DNA of 64,000 bases from assembly GCA_023897205.1 (NCBI GenBank), contig JAHWDD010000001.1, forward strand, positions 6,262,001 to 6,326,000, read 5' to 3'. The stretch is from Exophiala sp. HKRS030 (lineage: Eukaryota; Ascomycota; Eurotiomycetes; Chaetothyriales; Herpotrichiellaceae). Numbering within the stretch: the first letter of the stretch is position 1; each line of letters starts with the position of its first letter. The notes below the pieces were generated by a model. That model was not told the origin of the DNA. It searched no databases and saw only the letters and a list, made by a program, of their open reading frames with translations. This document shows, piece after piece, positions 33,337-43,971 of the stretch. The translations under genes and the position numbers were made by a program.

Positions 33337-34656
33337 ATGGAATCATTCCTTCCTAAAGTCGGTCACATGGGGATAAAGAAATCTTTTACCCGCCCTCAGT
33401 CAATGACACAAGTCTGGAATCGACGGCGACCGCCAGCTTCAGCATCCCTACCGTCTTTGCTCGATATACCAGTCGAAATACGCCTTCATTTGTATACGTT
33501 GATGCTCTCTCTATCTAGTCGAGATCACTTGAATCTTATGCTCGTCTGCCAGCAGGTCTACCTTGAGGCCAAAGAATCATACTTTCAACGGTCTCTCACA
33601 TGTCACTCACAGGATGAAATGATCCGCTTTGTCCAGTCAAGGTCAGGTGCTTTCTTGAAGCAGATGACCAACTTGCACCTTCGTCTACAGGAGGTAGATG
33701 GCGAACTCATGCATCCATATTTGGCGAGAGCAATACAGGGTATTTCAACACCATCTGAACGGCATCCTTATGTTCTGGAAACAAACCGCTTACTCGAAGC
33801 TTTGAGTATGGTACCGAATATCTCCCGGCTTCGTCTCTCTGGTCCACGGGATGCGTCAACGTCTATACCTTCAAGTATATTTACGACTAGCATATTGAAA
33901 TGGGCAGAGAATCACTACCACGCTCTGGAATCTCTCAGAATCGATCTTGAATCATGCCTATTAACCAGTCTTGCCCATTTCACAAAATTGAAAGCGCTGC
34001 ACTTGACAGGCTTCTCTGAGACGAATGCAATGGATGTCTCAGAGTTGTGCAGTCGACTGAGGTCGCTCGAGGAACTGACACTCAGTGGACCTCCTCTAGG
34101 CCTGCAAATGCGACACCGCCATGGCTGTCAGGGTAAAATCGTGCAATCAGTCAACCACCACGTCTTCGAACGCATTCAGCCTCTGAAACGCCTGGTCATC
34201 GAGGAGAATGCCGAGCCAGACATTCCTGGTGTTTTTCTAACAGTCAAAACCTTGAAGAGTCTTCATGATCGTCATCGTGACAGTTTACGAGTTCTGAGAA
34301 TTTCGTCAAAACAACCCCTTCAGCCCTCGGTCCTGTCATCGCTTGAAAGTCTTCTCACAAGCGCACACAATATTCAAGAATTGCGGCTCGTCTGGCCCAA
34401 TCTGCAAACATCATTACTAGACCACATCCCTTCATCGACCCATCGGCTGGAAGTGGCTATAACTTCTCCTAACGACGCACAAGAGATCGCGAACCACCTC
34501 CGCAAAATCCGACATCGGTTACCATACCTCAAACAGGCCAATCTGGAGTATCTCTCCACGGATACAATAACTAATTGTCCTGGCCAAGATGAGAGGGACC
34601 CAGGACAAAGCGCATCGCTAACAATTATCTTACCACCTTGGCACCAAGACATCTGA
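33337..34656 (+). CDS. F-box-like protein
   Basis: A single-exon protein of 439 residues from the ATG at 33337. An earlier in-frame ATG at 33286 would add 17 hydrophobic residues; the frame stays open further upstream only from a GTG or similar codon. Residues about 39-90 (LPSLLDIPVEIRLHLYTLML, then LMLVCQQVYLEAKESYFQR) match the short F-box-like motif common in Pezizomycotina proteins of unknown function. The rest is a series of Leu-rich segments (SRLRLSG, LESLRIDL, LKALHLTG, LEELTLSG, LRVLRISS, IQELRLVW) suggestive of degenerate leucine-rich repeats. A role as a substrate adaptor of an SCF ubiquitin ligase is possible; no target is suggested. Confidence 0.7.
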   Translation: MESFLPKVGHMGIKKSFTRPQSMTQVWNRRRPPASASLPSLLDIPVEIRLHLYTLMLSLSSRDHLNLMLVCQQVYLEAKESYFQRSLTCHSQDEMIRFVQSRSGAFLKQMTNLHLRLQEVDGELMHPYLARAIQGISTPSERHPYVLETNRLLEALSMVPNISRLRLSGPRDASTSIPSSIFTTSILKWAENHYHALESLRIDLESCLLTSLAHFTKLKALHLTGFSETNAMDVSELCSRLRSLEELTLSGPPLGLQMRHRHGCQGKIVQSVNHHVFERIQPLKRLVIEENAEPDIPGVFLTVKTLKSLHDRHRDSLRVLRISSKQPLQPSVLSSLESLLTSAHNIQELRLVWPNLQTSLLDHIPSSTHRLEVAITSPNDAQEIANHLRKIRHRLPYLKQANLEYLSTDTITNCPGQDERDPGQSASLTIILPPWHQDI

Positions 34657-35433
34657 GTCGAACATAGCAATGGGCGACTCCGGGTTCGTTGGATTCTCCT
34701 CGCGGCAACCGAACTCGGCTGGCACGGCTGAATTCCTTTCTTATGGTTCATCATGACCACCTGCAGTCTCTCGCGTTCTTCACCTGGACTACATAGCTTC
34801 TGGTAAAGCCCATTCACACGCAGCTTGTGATCTGACAAGTCGGAATGATAAGACCGAGGAACGCTTGCCTGCATATGCATGTCGCCAGACGTCGGAGAGT
34901 ACTGGGACTTTTGGGGCTTGCTTGGAATGTCACTGTCACTACCATTGCGAGAGATAGGTGAAGCCGGATCCTGTAGAAGCAACCCAAGAGCTATCATTTG
35001 AGCGCTATCCCCTAACTACCTTTTTGAGTCTCTCCTCATGCACGTATCTCTTATGTAAATCAGCTGGCTGCCATTCAGGGGTTGATAGAACTAAAATATT
35101 TTCTACACTCTCAACCAAGAAAAGCACCATTGTTCCACCTCAGTCTGCTCCTGCTAAGTAATGTGACGCTGTCGCGCCGTTCTGCATTGGCAGGTAGAGG
35201 TCTTCGAATGAACGGTGCGGAGAGTGGAGGGGATGGGAGCTGCGGATGGCTCACGGCAGGTTTCTACGACTGGAATCAAGATGGGTGAGGATGTGTGCGA
35301 GGCAGTTCTCACTGCTCATAGAAGAGGTGGAAGAAGGCGAGGGTGTCACGTAGGCAGACCCGCTGGAAGTGCTCTCAGGTTGTGATATCATGCATCGCGA
35401 GGTAGCAGTTCTCTCATGTTTGGTTGGCAACAT
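34657..35433 (-). other. Candidate unrecognised gene on the minus strand, low support
   Basis: Three minus-strand segments look weakly coding: 35433-35251 (60 codons, Ser/Thr-rich), 35254-35111 in the next frame (47 codons, containing PLPANAERRDSVTLL), and 34997-34677 (containing PASPISRNGSDSDIPS and DHKLRVNGLYQKLC). The first two would join if one base were added near 35254-35256, the same kind of break seen in other genes here; the third would need an intron of about 140-170 nt. I recognise no domain, the 3' end is unclear, and the third frame continues antisense into the F-box-like gene. If this is not a gene, the interval is simply intergenic. Confidence 0.25.
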
Positions 35434-35529
35434 ATATATATAAAACGAGCATTAGAGACGTATTGTACAAGATGCTCTCGTCATTCGTGCGAGGTATTAA
35501 AGATTCCGTCTTTTTCCGTATTTCTCGTC

Positions 35530-36488
35530 TTATTGAAATGTCCTTCCGACCAGAGGCACAGCCTTGTAGATCTTGTCCCAATTGTTAGCCTCCCAGCCTG
35601 TACCTTTTCCAGAGCGTCCGATAACTCCCAAACCTCCAGCGACCCAAATAGCGGCGGACAGCGTCGCAATACCGTTAATGATCCGACCTCTCCATTTCTT
35701 TCGTAGTTGCCCTGATTGTCCACCTTCAGTGATATATTCCTTGGACAATTTCAGGAATTTGGCCGCGCCAGTGACAAAGTGCCAACTGGCGACGGAAACG
35801 AAGATGGTGTATCCGATATTAGTGATCCAAGGATCGTGAGCCACACCGTGGGCGAAATATCGCAGTCCTACCCCGGCCGAACTTCCTTCCACGTTCTTGG
35901 GTGTGAAACGCATAGTCAGTGCGTGGAGTGCGAACATCGGATATAGAGCGTAGCCCAAGGCCGATGTTAAAGAGACCTTGGGCCATGGTATACTCTTCCT
36001 CTGCGAATGTGTCTCTGCTCCATGGCGAAAGGCTGATACGCGACGTCGATAGATGCGCAAAGCAACTCCGCTCAGGACGTGTGTGATGATCGGGACAAAG
36101 ATGATCAGTGGTTCAAGGGGAAAGACTGATAATAGGGACGAGTTAGAAGAAGGTATCTATCCGACTCCCCAGCAGACCGGGTTATAAGTGGGATGAGGGC
36201 GGTGTTGGTATAGTGGAAGGTCAAAAAGATGGTGGGGGGATATGTGGAGTATTTCTGGAGGCCGGAGAGGACTTTCAATGTCGTTGAGGGACTCAAGCCG
36301 AGGAAATTTGTCGTATTGTGAGCCGGTGGTGGAAGTGGTTGTTTCTCGACGTCGGAGGGATTGGTAGGGTACTCTGGCTGATCGTCTTCGTCGACTGGAC
36401 TGGGCTCAACTTCGTACATAGGAACGGCGGAGATGGAGGAGCGAGTGTCGCTCGTTGTGAGTGGCGGGAGATCTTTGGAAGCAGACAT
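35530..36488 (-). CDS. MCP1: MCP1-like mitochondrial membrane protein (DUF1691), frame broken by one base
   Basis: About 319 residues if one base is added. The N-terminal 70 residues are polar and acidic (SPVDEDDQPEYPTNPSD). The membrane part reads LSGLQKYSTYPPTIFLTFHY, ending RYLLLTRPYYQSFP, and resumes in the next frame as EPLIIFVPIITHVLSGVALR, then LGYALYPMFALHAL and WHFVTGAAKFLKLS. This is the DUF1691/MCP1 transmembrane pattern. Yeast Mcp1 sits in the mitochondrial outer membrane, affects lipid homeostasis and recruits Vps13. The break is at a run of four C on the coding strand (plus-strand 36117-36120); one more C gives a continuous protein, whereas the frame as written stops at about residue 127. 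A short PxP-type motif (MYEVEPSP, residues 24-31) resembles Vps13-adaptor motifs. Confidence 0.82.
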
Positions 36489-36971
36489 CTTGGTAGGGAG
36501 TGTCTTATTGGGGAAGGAGAGTCGGACAGACTGTTCAGATCAGCTTTTCATGTCGCCTGATACAGTTTAAAGGATTGTTGCGTTGAGCTAGGTCCGTTGG
36601 ATCAAGGTGGTGATCGCTTGGTACTGCTGCGTAGTAGATGTGCCAGGATGGGAAATAAGTTTCTGGGGCAGTTTGGGGTAGACACTGGGTAGAGAAAGCG
36701 CGCCTTCGGCATTCAAGCTCCGTCTTCAGCCAATCCTCGTCAAGTTGATTATTCCTTGCACATGACGAACAAGTACTTCTCCCTTGCAGCCTCGTCCAGG
36801 CTCATCATCGCACTTCCCTACAGGATTATTTCAAATACCCAGCTGTGCTGGATGTAGCGAACACGACCGCCTACCACGCCAAAGTAGCCAGGGAACTTTT
36901 TCATGTTCGTCCCAACGATCTTCTCAAATTCCCAGTGACAACAAGTCTCATCCTGCTCTTCATCCCTCGAC
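36489..36971. other. Divergent promoter region, MCP1-like / zinc-finger gene
   Basis: A 483-bp interval without coding potential, between two divergently transcribed genes. Nothing else was recognised. Confidence 0.5.
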
Positions 36972-37573
36972 ATGGCTCCGGTAAGTCACACAAATCCATA
37001 TTGTGAACGAGATCTACGTCTTTCTATCGTGACACCTTCCGATTCTTTTGTTGTTCCCCTCTGTCCGAAATCATTGACTAGAATATCCTGGCCCTACAGC
37101 GAGGTTTTACACTTCCTCCCGCCAATACCCAGTCTGCGAAGCAAGCTCGTAGTGCTTTCTTCTGCCCACTATGTCAGAAAGGCTACAGTCGAATGAACGA
37201 GTTTGAGGCTCATGAATCATCCTACGATCATCAACACAAGAAGCGACTAAAGGAAATGAAAGAGATGCAAAGACAAGTCCAACCCAAGAAAGAAGAGAAA
37301 GGGCCGTTAATGCAGATCAAATTGGGAACAACCAAGCCAACAGGCTCGAGTGGTGGAGGCTTCAAGAAGGGAGGATTCAAGAATGCATTTGCCCCAGTCG
37401 AGGATGATAACAAGGCCAACGATGACAAGAAGGCCTCGTCCGCACAAGAACCAGAAAAGCCGTCCACAACCGAGTCGGATAGCGACATGACCGATGACGA
37501 GAACTACTATGATCCACGCAAACCTACCGGATGTATGCCCGGCTGTAAGAGCCACCTTGATGTCGGTGCATGA
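36972..37573 (+). CDS. Small C2H2 zinc-finger protein
   Basis: Model: a 9-nt first coding exon (36972-36980, Met-Ala-Pro), an intron of 101 nt, and exon 37082-37573; 166 residues. One zinc finger, FFCPLCQKGYSRMNEFEAH to H53, has Cys31, Cys34, His47 and His53 and is followed directly by a basic helix (KKRLKEMKEMQRQ). This finger-plus-helix layout occurs in RNA- or nucleic-acid-binding proteins of the zf-met/GPATCH8-like type. The rest is Lys/Gly-rich (GGGFKKGGFKNAF), then acidic. Without the tiny first exon the only start would be Met41, which would delete half the finger, so the spliced model is preferred. Precise function unknown; nuclear location is likely from composition. Confidence 0.75.
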
Positions 37574-38485
37574 AACGACAGCCGTCTCTTCACACTTCAG
37601 ACTCTCACAGACACAAAGCAACTCTAGCTTTGGTCCGTCTCGCTGTTCATCCATATTCAATCCACGGCTTCGAAGCCGTCCCCTGGCAGCCATGGGGAAC
37701 AATACCTGAAATCCATAAACACCACGCTTCCGCCTGATGGCTACCAATGGTATCGCAGACTCCGCTTACGGCACGGCAGGGTCAACAGGCGGGCTCTCGT
37801 TTGGATGGAGCGTTTAGAGCAGCAATTCAGAGTAGCTTGCACGTCAACTAGGGGATTTGGAGGTTCGCCATGAAGCGGTCCACTTTACTTTCTTTTCAAG
37901 CTAGAGCATCAAATTTCTTCTCACAGCCTCACAGAACCTCGATGGGAAAATCTTCATGGGTGGCCACCATCACTGGATCTCCACCCTCACTCTCCAGTGG
38001 TACACAACAAGAGACCCCACCCATTTGCCAACCATATTGCAGACTACCGTTAGTACAACAACAACAACCTCTACGTCAGTCCCATTTTATCCGCAAGGCG
38101 AGGGAATATGACCCAGGCTTTATGCATAATTGCCTTGCTACGTCTGCCCATTTGTTGAGCCATCAACTGGCTCTTTCTCTCTAGTCATATTCTACGCTCC
38201 TCCGCAGATCATGACCCGAACTCTCTTTTGAGTTTGCAGACATGTCTGATGTCTGTTAGCCTGTAGCCTGGGCTAGGCGTGAACCAGAGCTTGGTGGGGA
38301 GATGTGAGGTCCTCATGGACTTTCATTAGGTCCTCAGCAAATTCTTTCCCGAATTATAAGTATCGCAGCGCCTTTGTACTGGGCTTCCGCTCTGACCACG
38401 ATCTCTTCCGCACTCTGCTTCTGCTACTTTTCAAGACCAGCAACACAAGTCTAAGTCAACAGGATTGTACCCTCGCCACGTCATC
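37574..38485. other. Intergenic region before the small secreted protein gene
   Basis: About 900 bp with only short frames and no recognisable element. Confidence 0.5.
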
Positions 38486-39148
38486 ATGAAAGTCGCAACA
38501 TTTCTCTCTGTCATGGCCTTGGCCATCACCACCCCTCCTGCTCTCTCAGCACCAACCAGGCACGACAACATTTCCCCTTGCCCCATCACAGCAACCACAC
38601 CAGCATTTTGGACGGAGGCCAACATCTTACCACCGTGTACCCCAGAGCAGATTATTCCAGCCATTACCGAGAAGAGCAATTCGTCCAAGATACGCTTGGT
38701 AATCTATCGAACCTCCTTCCCGACAAGAACATTCTCATCTTCCACGATCAAAAGAGTCAAGCATCACTATTCGGCAATCCCTATCACGAGCATTTCGAAC
38801 TCGACATCAAGAACGCTGGTCGCAAATCGACAAAAGGATACGAGATCTGGGTATTTGATGGTCAAGGACTGTAAGCTTTCCTCTTCCCTCCTGTCTCTCC
38901 TTCCCTACTTCCAACATTTCTCACAACTGAAACCCACCACACTTGAGCTAACCTAATTTTATAGATTCTGGCTTCATGGAGATGGTGGTTGGAGAAATTG
39001 GGGTGTTACAGGTTGTTACAACAGAACCCAAGAGAAAGTCGTTCAGTTCTTCGAGGTCAGACGTCACTGCCCAGAGCTGTATGAGCAGAGGCATTATGTG
39101 TACACACAAGAAATCTTCAACCCTTCATTAGACCACCTGAACCCATGA
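38486..39148 (+). CDS. Small secreted protein, frame broken by one base
   Basis: Model: exons 38486-38870 and 38965-39148 (94-nt intron), 189 residues if one base is added. It starts with a clear signal peptide (MKVATFLSVMALAITTPPAL, cut near ALSA). The mature part contains NILIFHDQKSQASLFGNPYH, then YEIWVFDGQG, then after the intron FWLHGDGGWRNWGVTG. This YExWVF..GDGGxxNW layout recurs in small secreted proteins of Pezizomycotina that, as far as I know, lack an assigned function. The signal peptide and mature part lie in different frames; they join with one added C at the C4 run 38574-38577. No intron with usable ends bridges this point. An effector or cell-surface role is possible but unproven. 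Confidence 0.65.
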
Positions 39149-39908
39149 CAGGTCTACTGAAGGGTCTTAAGAGTTGTGATGCGCGTGGAATGGTTCAGAA
39201 TGGTGGGCCGCTTGGAATTAGCAAATTGTACCACGATCCAACGAGGCTACGCGGGTGTTTTGATTATCGGTCGCCTTCGGCATACACTCTGTCCGTGTCT
39301 TATTATTATTATCATTACTATTCAATACAAGGGTCAAACCCTTGAACCTACCTAATTTGGTAGCCATACTTAGGACTTGTCTTTCACAGCGCCTAGACTG
39401 TCATAGCTGAGGTGTTATACAACTCAAAAACGTTACAATCTGTGCCCATCGTGTCAATCGTCGCCTTTCATCTACCTCTGAGTTTGGTCCTCTCGACTAA
39501 AAGATGCATCGCCTTGCACTGGCCGTGTACACGAGTTGACAGTTGGTGCTAAGGTATTTGTGTTTAGACATGTGAGTGTGTTCGACAGAGCACTACATAC
39601 CAAAAGATAGCCTCCAATCAATACTCTAGGAAGCTCCGACCTGATCTCTTGGGGAGATGATTGAGATATAAGACATATGGTTGACGGGGAGCATCACTCT
39701 CCAAGATGTGACGGTATTGCATGTTAGGCACATTTAGAGACAAGGCGGCGTCATATCAACACCAAAGAGGCAGGGTGTAATTTTCTTGGCGTGTTAACTG
39801 TCTCCTTAGAGAAATTATGCGAGTTGACTTGCAAATTCAAACGTATCAACACCAATGACTTTTCTTTCTTATCAACGCTCATCGACTTCTGTAACCTGAA
39901 ACTTACCG
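39149..39908. other. Intergenic region before TRM1
   Basis: About 760 bp, no coding potential seen. A short TTATTATTATTATCATTACTATT patch lies near 39300. Confidence 0.5.
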
Positions 39909-42296
39909 ATGAGCTTAAGCAGAGGTTTTCGGAATATTTGCACACCACTCCTGCTAGGTCGACAAAAGTCAAAACTTGCACCCAGAGTCTGGTCTGAACT
40001 TTTCGTCTGGCAGAGAAAGTTTACAGGGTCATCCTTCCTGAGCATGGGATCGAATGGTGCCTCCGAGGACGTGGTGATCAATGGAAAGAGGTATAGAGCT
40101 GTACGCGAAGGACTTGCGTCAGTGCTGGCCCCATACAGTGCGGATATCGGTTCATCAACAACGGGCAAGCACGTCAGGAACAACGATGAAGGCAACCAGG
40201 CAGTCTTCTACAACCCGATCCAACAATTCAACCGCGACTTGAGCGTTCTTGCTATTACCGTCTATGGAGAAGGAGCTATTGTGCAGAAATCTAGCCGAAA
40301 CACGGAAAAGTACTCGAAAGCCAAGGATCGAAGAAAGCAAAAGGTATTGTCCGAATCCCAGAACCACAATAATTCGAAGCCGGTCCCGGGATCTTCCGAT
40401 ATACGCAAGCGGAAAGCTGATGAGGTTGAGGATCAGGATGGTGCACGGCGTCCGGAAGCATCAACCAAACGACCTAGGACGCATGAAGATCTTGAAGATG
40501 AGGATGATCTGCCTGTCGCGCAACTGGGCAGAGGGACTGAACCTGTGGAGACTGTGGTGGACTCCAATGCAGTAGCTACAACTGATGCAGAGGCGAGCAG
40601 ACCAGCTGAAAATTTCCAGCCCATATCTACGACCGACGTCCAACGCCCAAAGCAGCCCCATTTCACCATTTTGGATGCACTTTCAGCAACTGGACTCCGA
40701 GCATTTCGCTATGCCAAAGAAATACCCTTTACCACCAACGTGGTGGCCAATGATCTTTCTGCAGAAGCTGTAAAAGCCATCAACTTGAATATTGAGCATA
40801 ATGGCGTTACTGGCAAGGTGCATTCTAATCTTGGCGATGCCCGAGCTTTCATGTATAGTAAGGTTGGCGACCAACATGCGAGACCTTCAGAAAGCTATGT
40901 CCATCGCTTCGATGTTATCGATCTCGATCCTTACGGCACGGCGGCGCCCTTCTTCGATGCCAGTCTTCAAGCACTTCAAGATGGTGGAATGCTATGTGTC
41001 ACTTGTACTGACGCAGGAATCTTTGCGTCTACTGGGTACCCGGAGAAGACATACGCTATGTACGGTGGAATTCCGATCAAAGGTCCACACTCTCATGAAG
41101 GTGGTTTGAGATTGATTCTGAATGCGGTGGCCACGTCTGCCGCTAAGTATGGACTTGCCATTGAACCACTACTCTCATTATACATCGACTACTATGCTAG
41201 GCTATTCATCCGAGTCCACAAGAGAGCAAATGATGTGAAGCTCCTTCCAGGATCTAGCATGATTGTCTATGGATGCGGCCATGGTTGTGGTTCATGGTCT
41301 ACCCAGCCGCTACTACGAAACCAGTCGCAGGCTGCGAAGAACGGTGATGTCTTCTATAAGTACTCATTTGCGCAAGCGCCTACTGCAACTCCTAATTGCG
41401 AACACTGTGGTTACAAAACACACCTTTTCGGTCCAATGTGGGCCGGACCGATACATAATTCTCATTTCGTACAACGAATGCTTGACAAAGTTCCCCACTT
41501 AGACAAAAGCATCTATGGGACAACTGAGCGCCTGGAAGGAATGTTAACTCTTGCTCTTGAAGAAGACCTTTCCCTTCCAACGAAAGATAGCGCAGGTGCC
41601 AAGCAGAATTGCACCAGTGACACAAAGATCATTCCTCGTCTGTCACCAGCAGCAATCGATATCTCCCCATTCTTCATCATGCCAACCTCAATGGCCAAGG
41701 TAATTCACTGTACAACACCGTCGGAAGAGATGATTCGAAGCGCTATTCTCAGTCTCGGTTATCGAGTTTCTCGTTCCCATTGCAAAGCCGGCAGTATCAA
41801 GACAAACGCTCCTTTCACAGTGCTATGGGAGATTATCCGAGAGTTCATGCGAACTAAGCATCCGATCAAGGAAGGTGCGGTGAAGAAGGGGTCGGTCGGT
41901 TGGAATATTTTGGCCAGGTTACGGGGAACGGAGAGGACTTTTGTTTCAGAGTTGAAAGATCGCAGCAAATCTCAGATCCAAAGATGTGACACAAAGGAAG
42001 ACCTGAAGACAGTATTGCAAGGGATGTTGTGGCAACTTGAGAAAGAGAACTCGGACAACCTGAGTGCAGAGACTGGTGATAAGCCGCAACGAGCGGGAAG
42101 CGAAGAGGTTGAAGTTGTTACAGATGAGGCTGATGCTGATGGGCAACAAGTAAACGATGCTATTGCCGTAAAAAAGCTCAATATTGTGTTTAACGAGAAA
42201 CTTGGAAGAGAGAAGAACCGCTCGAAGTTGGTCAGATATCAGATCAATCCTAGAGAAAATTGGGGACCGATGAATCGAGCGGGCAGGGCAACTTAG
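39909..42296 (+). CDS. TRM1: tRNA (guanine26-N2)-dimethyltransferase Trm1
   Basis: An intact 795-residue single-exon protein. Trm1 signatures: INGKRYRAVREGLASVLAP at the start of the core, the SAM site DALSATGLRAFRYAKE, ANDLSAEAVKAINLN, the catalytic-type DLDPYGTAAPFFD, the zinc-binding stretch with CEHCGYKTHLFGPMW, and the C-terminal GYRVSRSHCKAGSIKTNAP. It makes m2,2-G26 in most tRNAs. The first 45 residues (MSLSRGFRNICTPLLLGRQK...) are basic and lack acidic residues at the start, like a mitochondrial presequence; a second in-frame ATG at 40044 (MGSNGAS) directly precedes the core. Yeast TRM1 uses two starts to supply mitochondria and nucleus, and the same arrangement is likely here. A disordered insert of about 120 residues rich in charged residues (about 135-245) makes it longer than the yeast enzyme (570). 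Confidence 0.95.
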   Translation: MSLSRGFRNICTPLLLGRQKSKLAPRVWSELFVWQRKFTGSSFLSMGSNGASEDVVINGKRYRAVREGLASVLAPYSADIGSSTTGKHVRNNDEGNQAVFYNPIQQFNRDLSVLAITVYGEGAIVQKSSRNTEKYSKAKDRRKQKVLSESQNHNNSKPVPGSSDIRKRKADEVEDQDGARRPEASTKRPRTHEDLEDEDDLPVAQLGRGTEPVETVVDSNAVATTDAEASRPAENFQPISTTDVQRPKQPHFTILDALSATGLRAFRYAKEIPFTTNVVANDLSAEAVKAINLNIEHNGVTGKVHSNLGDARAFMYSKVGDQHARPSESYVHRFDVIDLDPYGTAAPFFDASLQALQDGGMLCVTCTDAGIFASTGYPEKTYAMYGGIPIKGPHSHEGGLRLILNAVATSAAKYGLAIEPLLSLYIDYYARLFIRVHKRANDVKLLPGSSMIVYGCGHGCGSWSTQPLLRNQSQAAKNGDVFYKYSFAQAPTATPNCEHCGYKTHLFGPMWAGPIHNSHFVQRMLDKVPHLDKSIYGTTERLEGMLTLALEEDLSLPTKDSAGAKQNCTSDTKIIPRLSPAAIDISPFFIMPTSMAKVIHCTTPSEEMIRSAILSLGYRVSRSHCKAGSIKTNAPFTVLWEIIREFMRTKHPIKEGAVKKGSVGWNILARLRGTERTFVSELKDRSKSQIQRCDTKEDLKTVLQGMLWQLEKENSDNLSAETGDKPQRAGSEEVEVVTDEADADGQQVNDAIAVKKLNIVFNEKLGREKNRSKLVRYQINPRENWGPMNRAGRAT

Positions 42297-43162
42297 ACTG
42301 TGCTTGAGGGTACACTTCACTACGGACGGGACTCCAACGTGAGGAAGTTTCTACAACCACAACTGGCAGGAATATCACTCGTGCTCTTGACGGCAGATGA
42401 ACGGATGATTTCCTTCAAACCTGCTCCGACTTGTTCCTTTGTCAGCTACATTCGTATTTCAAGGGGCATTGCCTTATTGGCATCATACGCGGAAAGAATC
42501 AAGCCCATCATGGAAAACTACTATTGTGAGCGTCACTGTTCGCAAACTGACATACGCTTCTGTGCGCTCCATATATTCAGTGCTCTTGCTTTAAGCATTA
42601 CTCTGTCACAGGGGGCTTAGTTCTCTATTCACCTCGGTACCATCCCGAAGACTGGAGAGGGAGAAGCGAACGGACCTTCTTATCGAGAGTCGAGAAAGAT
42701 ACGGTCAACACCAGAGGATAACAAAGCTTTCCTTCTATTAGCTCGCCAAGGTCTCAAATCTTGCGCTATGAGGGTATGACAAAGATTGCTCTGTCTGCGG
42801 AGTGAGGCCTCAATGGAATCGAAACTGCCCCTCCTACAGGCTCTTGATGCATTGTATTCTACATTCAAGAGAAGTTCAAACGGGCTGACATACCTTCTTC
42901 GTCATTCGAGCATAAGAGATGACGACCTCTGCCATTGCAAACGGCTCCTATCAAGACGAGTCATGCTTCACTTTCGCTGCTCATGTATCATATTCTTTTT
43001 GTTTCAGTTCAACTATTCACTACTGGGGACCAGTCACAAAGTTCCCCGATTGTCTTCTCTTCTCCAAAATCTGGTAAATCTTTGCACTTTCCTACAAATG
43101 TTTCCACAAATCTAATGATCTGCAAGAAATTTATGCGAAGACTGATTTCCCGGAAAGCAGCC
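42297..43162. other. Intergenic region after TRM1
   Basis: About 860 bp, only short frames. The frame of the next gene is open for roughly 230 bp upstream of the chosen ATG but shows no recognisable sequence. Confidence 0.45.
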
Positions 43163-43971
43163 ATGGCGGACAGTCGTACTCTCGAAAGCGTGGCTAAACC
43201 TCCCTCGAACCCTTCGACGGTCGCACAGTCTGATGCAGAAATTCAGCATGTAAGTTTCGACTTGCTCTGTGACTCTGATTGTCAACGCTTACAAAGGGCT
43301 TCGAGATCAAAAATCGGGCGGCTAAGCTTTCATTCGAGCTGATTACCACAACCCTCGAACTCCTCGCCACTTCATCGCCTGAAATCGATCCACTCACCCT
43401 TGTATCCGGCTCGCGATCAGTGAGACTTCCACTTTTAGCTGCCTACAAAGAAGCTGGATTCAGTGACGACTACGCAGAGGAAGCCGTCGATGGGGCATTT
43501 CTCTGCTTTCGACTGGAACAGGAGAGGATCGCCCGGAAGAGGCGTCTCATCATGTTCGAGAAACGTGTTCGTCAAACTGCAGACACCATCAAACACATGA
43601 TACAGGAGGCAAGGGATGATGGCGGTTGGTTGAAATGGGAAAAGATCAAGTTGTTGACCAAACTTGATGCGTCGGACACGCTTTCCATCAGCGATATTCA
43701 CCCTGGTCGCAAAGACGATGAACGGATTGTCGATGACTTGGAGCAGCTAGCCAAGGATGCAAGAACCTGGATCCTTGATGGCCACGGCCAATCTAGCCTC
43801 GAGTCTCCCTCCACATCATGCAGCTCCGGGGACAGGAGCAGGAGTGACTCCTTCGACATGCTCACTGGCAAACATAAAGCGATGAATAATGTAGGCGCGA
43901 GAGGCAGGACGACGGTAGATGATAAAGCCCGCGGACGTGTCTTGGTAGGGTGCAAGGATATCATCCCCTGA
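43163..43971 (+). CDS. Unrecognised protein, mostly helical
   Basis: Model: exons 43163-43249 and 43297-43971 with a 47-nt intron; 253 residues. I selected the ATG at 43163 (MADSRTLESVAK) for its good context (GCCATGG); in-frame ATGs at 43118 and 43136 would add 15 or 9 residues. The protein has a helical core (NRAAKLSFELITTTLELLAT, then a long charged helix ARKRRLIMFEKRVRQTADTI) and a Ser-rich polar tail. No domain is recognised and no membrane segment is seen. Splicing is supported by a CTTACAAAG acceptor that joins the frames. The coding pattern is convincing; the function is unknown. Confidence 0.6.
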
